Shown one piece after another: positions 5,742 through 6,955 of a stretch of DNA of 6,955 nucleotides; positions within the stretch are counted from its first letter, which is position 1; each line of letters begins with the position of its first letter. The DNA is from Pseudomonadota bacterium (GTDB taxonomy: Bacteria > Pseudomonadota > Alphaproteobacteria > Rhizobiales > Methyloligellaceae). Made by a program: the position numbers and the translations under genes. The notes under the pieces are model-generated. The model made no database searches, was not told where the DNA came from, and saw nothing but the letters and a program-made list of their open reading frames with translations. The stretch lies in NCBI GenBank assembly GCA_022567275.1, contig JADFHH010000088.1, positions 1 through 6,955 on the forward strand, given 5' to 3'.

Positions 5742-5769
5742 GGCTGGCGGCAGCAATGATTCGCCAGCC
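5742..5769 (+). repeat. 8-bp inverted repeat between phaZ and the metallopeptidase gene
   Basis: GGCTGGCG (5742-5749) and CGCCAGCC (5762-5769) are perfect complements around a 12-base loop, beginning two bases after the phaZ stop and ending 11 bases before the next ATG. There is no following T-run, so it is not a standard intrinsic terminator. The weak AGAG ribosome-binding site of the next gene (5770-5773) directly follows the right arm, so the hairpin could lower its translation or attenuate read-through. Confidence 0.5.
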
Positions 5770-5780
5770 AGAGCCAATCG

Positions 5781-6590
5781 ATGTTTTCACGCCGCAGGGA
5801 AGAAACTTTTCACCTCACCACCCCCGGGCTCGATGCGCCGGTGCTGGTACGGCGCAATCCGCGCGCCCGGCGGCTCTCGCTTAGCGTCAACGAGGCGCGG
5901 CGCGGCGCGGTGCTGACCGTGCCGCGTAATACCAGTCTCGAAGAAGCCGGCAATTTCCTCGCCCAACATTTCGCGTGGCTGCAAAAACGCCTCTCCGCCT
6001 TGCCGCACCCCGCGCCGTTCGGCGACGGGAGTGGCGTGCCGTTGCGCGGGAGCAACCATGTGTTGCGCTTCATGCCAAACGCAAGGAAGCGCGGCGTCGT
6101 CTGGATTGAGACGCAAACCGGTCTTCCGCACATCTGCGTGGCGGGGGCTATAGAACATGCGCCGCGCCGCCTCAAGGACTGGCTGAAGCGCCAGGCGCGG
6201 GAGGAATTGTCTGAACGGTGCGCGGTCCATGCCGCGTTTCTCGGCGTCAAACCGGGGCGCATCGCCGTCCGCGACCAGTCGACCCGCTGGGGCTCGTGCT
6301 CGCCGGGCGGCGTGCTGTCCTTCTCCTGGCGGCTGATCCTCGCCCCGGCCCATGTGCTCGATTATCTCGCCGCCCATGAAGTCGCGCATTTACGCGAGAT
6401 GAACCACGGTGCGCGCTTCTGGGAACTGGTGCGCGAGACTTGTCCGGCGATGGATGAAGCCAAAGCCTGGCTGAAGCAGAACGGCGCGCAACTGCACCGC
6501 TACGGCGCCCATATTCCCCCTGCCCCAACGCGGGGAGGGGAGTATTGGGCGAACCTCCCCTTCAAGGGTTGGGGAGGTGTCACACCCTAG
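5781..6590 (+). CDS. YgjP/SprT-like M48-type zinc metallopeptidase (DUF45 family)
   Basis: Probable cytoplasmic zinc metallopeptidase of the YgjP-like family (PF01863); physiological substrates of this family are poorly known. 269 residues. The N-terminal beta-rich region (about 18-75) includes VRRNPRARRLSLSV and AVLTVPRN, and the family signature DQSTRWGSCSPGG is at 165-177. The catalytic HEVAH is at 199-203 (His199, Glu200, His203), with the third zinc ligand probably His209 in MNHGARFW. The ATG at 5781 is the only reasonable start: an in-frame TGA lies at 5757-5759. Its ribosome-binding site is weak and sits beside a hairpin. From about residue 244 the coding sequence runs through two G/C hairpins (PAPTRGGEYW... 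to the end), so the tail appears repeat-derived rather than part of the fold. The TAG stop is shared, as CTAG, with the convergent PBP gene. No functional link with phaZ is evident. Confidence 0.9.
   Translation: MFSRRREETFHLTTPGLDAPVLVRRNPRARRLSLSVNEARRGAVLTVPRNTSLEEAGNFLAQHFAWLQKRLSALPHPAPFGDGSGVPLRGSNHVLRFMPNARKRGVVWIETQTGLPHICVAGAIEHAPRRLKDWLKRQAREELSERCAVHAAFLGVKPGRIAVRDQSTRWGSCSPGGVLSFSWRLILAPAHVLDYLAAHEVAHLREMNHGARFWELVRETCPAMDEAKAWLKQNGAQLHRYGAHIPPAPTRGGEYWANLPFKGWGGVTP
6517..6578. repeat. Two adjacent G/C-rich hairpins at the convergent gene ends
   Basis: Hairpin one pairs CCCCTGCCCC (6517-6526) with GGGGAGGGG (6532-6540) around loop AACGC, with a single bulged G at 6522. Hairpin two pairs ACCTCCCC (6553-6560) with GGGGAGGT (6571-6578), eight perfect base pairs around a ten-base loop. 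The composition and the CCTCCCCTTCAAGGG core look like a dispersed intergenic repeat, though copy number cannot be tested here. Both lie inside the last codons of the metallopeptidase gene and just beyond the stop of the opposite PBP gene, where they could help terminate transcription from both sides; no U-tract follows. Confidence 0.65.
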
Positions 6591-6955
6591 CCCCTCGGCG
6601 AAATCACGCCCAGCACGCGTTGAAAGAAGGAGCGCTTTGCCTGGCCGGCAGGGGCGGCCGGTTTGCGTTGCGCCAGCACCGGCGCGGACATGCCTGGCAG
6701 GGGGGCAGGGCGGGTGTTGCGATGGGCTACCGCCATGATGGACTTCCAGATTTGCGCCGGCAGCGTGCCTCCGGTGACGCGCTTCATCGGTGCGCCGTCG
6801 TCATTGCCGACCCACACGCCCGCCACAAAACGCGCCGTGTAACCGACGAACCAGGCGTCGCGGAAATTTTGCGTGGTGCCGGTTTTCCCCGCCGCCGGGA
6901 GGCCGGACAGTGCGGCGCGTTTGCCGGTGCCCGAAACCATGACCTCACGCAGCAT
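6587..6955 (-). CDS. Class A penicillin-binding protein (PBP1A family), C-terminal part, cut by the window edge
   Basis: The last 122 codons of a bifunctional peptidoglycan glycosyltransferase/DD-transpeptidase, an inner-membrane enzyme facing the periplasm. The visible piece carries the KTG box of the transpeptidase active site in AAGKTGTTQNFRDAWFVGYT (22-40, Lys24-Thr25-Gly26 counted from the window edge), followed by the typical AGVWVGNDDGAPMKRVTGGTLPAQIW segment. After it comes a Pro/Ala/Arg-rich, probably disordered tail ending in SFFQRVLGVISPRG. The SXXK and SXN motifs and the glycosyltransferase domain would be upstream, outside the window; the ATG at the very edge is most likely an internal methionine of the conserved MLREV segment. 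The gene is convergent with the metallopeptidase and overlaps it by three bases. The family is secure; which PBP1A paralogue it is cannot be settled from the tail. Confidence 0.93.
   Translation of the reverse strand: MLREVMVSGTGKRAALSGLPAAGKTGTTQNFRDAWFVGYTARFVAGVWVGNDDGAPMKRVTGGTLPAQIWKSIMAVAHRNTRPAPLPGMSAPVLAQRKPAAPAGQAKRSFFQRVLGVISPRG

Noticed and set aside
1..6955. Mobile elements, CRISPR arrays, tRNA or rRNA genes, toxin-antitoxin or defence genes
   Set aside because: I looked on both strands. No transposase, integrase, regularly spaced direct repeats, tRNA-like clover-leaf or small gene pairs are visible; all space beyond the short intergenic regions is taken up by known housekeeping or metabolic genes.

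Overview
The window is a gene-dense, GC-rich chromosomal segment from an alphaproteobacterium. The evidence is the hslU-hslV/hisB neighbourhood, a complete RegB/RegA (ActS/ActR, PrrB/PrrA) redox two-component system, an intracellular polyhydroxyalkanoate depolymerase, and an intergenic palindrome with CTAGAGCATGATCC arms that I recognise from Hyphomicrobiales-type genomes. I cannot fix the order or genus from sequence alone.

Layout. 1-802 (minus): the 5' end of hslU and the complete hslV, overlapping by ATGA, encode the HslUV (ClpYQ) protease. 803-950: a divergent promoter region with a long perfect dyad. 951-1550 (plus): hisB (histidine biosynthesis), with no hisH/A/F behind it. 1551-1710: a convergent intergenic gap filled with repeat-like palindromes, one of which runs into the regA stop codon. 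1711-3669 (minus): the regB-regA operon, a membrane quinone/thiol redox sensor kinase and its Fis-type response regulator. 3670-3762: a divergent control region. 3763-4362 (plus): senC, an SCO1-type copper chaperone for cytochrome oxidase assembly. 4363-4458: a strong-looking promoter flanked by two TGC...GCA dyads. 4459-5739 (plus): phaZ, which mobilises stored polyhydroxybutyrate. 5781-6590 (plus): a YgjP/M48-like HEXXH metallopeptidase whose last ~25 codons are G/C-rich hairpin repeat. 6587-6955 (minus): the C-terminal end of a class A penicillin-binding protein, convergent with the metallopeptidase and sharing a CTAG double stop with it.

Functional theme. The middle of the window (regA, regB, senC, phaZ) concerns respiratory redox state. 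RegBA senses the quinone pool and oxidants, SenC supports assembly of the oxidase that sets that pool, and PhaZ releases carbon and reductant from PHB. The flanks are housekeeping genes for proteolysis, histidine synthesis and cell wall.

I see no phage, insertion sequence, CRISPR array, RNA gene or unknown multi-gene system. The less ordinary content is in the control regions and repeats: a nested dyad in front of hisB, a composite CTAG-bounded element between hisB and regA, a probable PhaR-type double operator at phaZ, and a coding tail made from a hairpin repeat.
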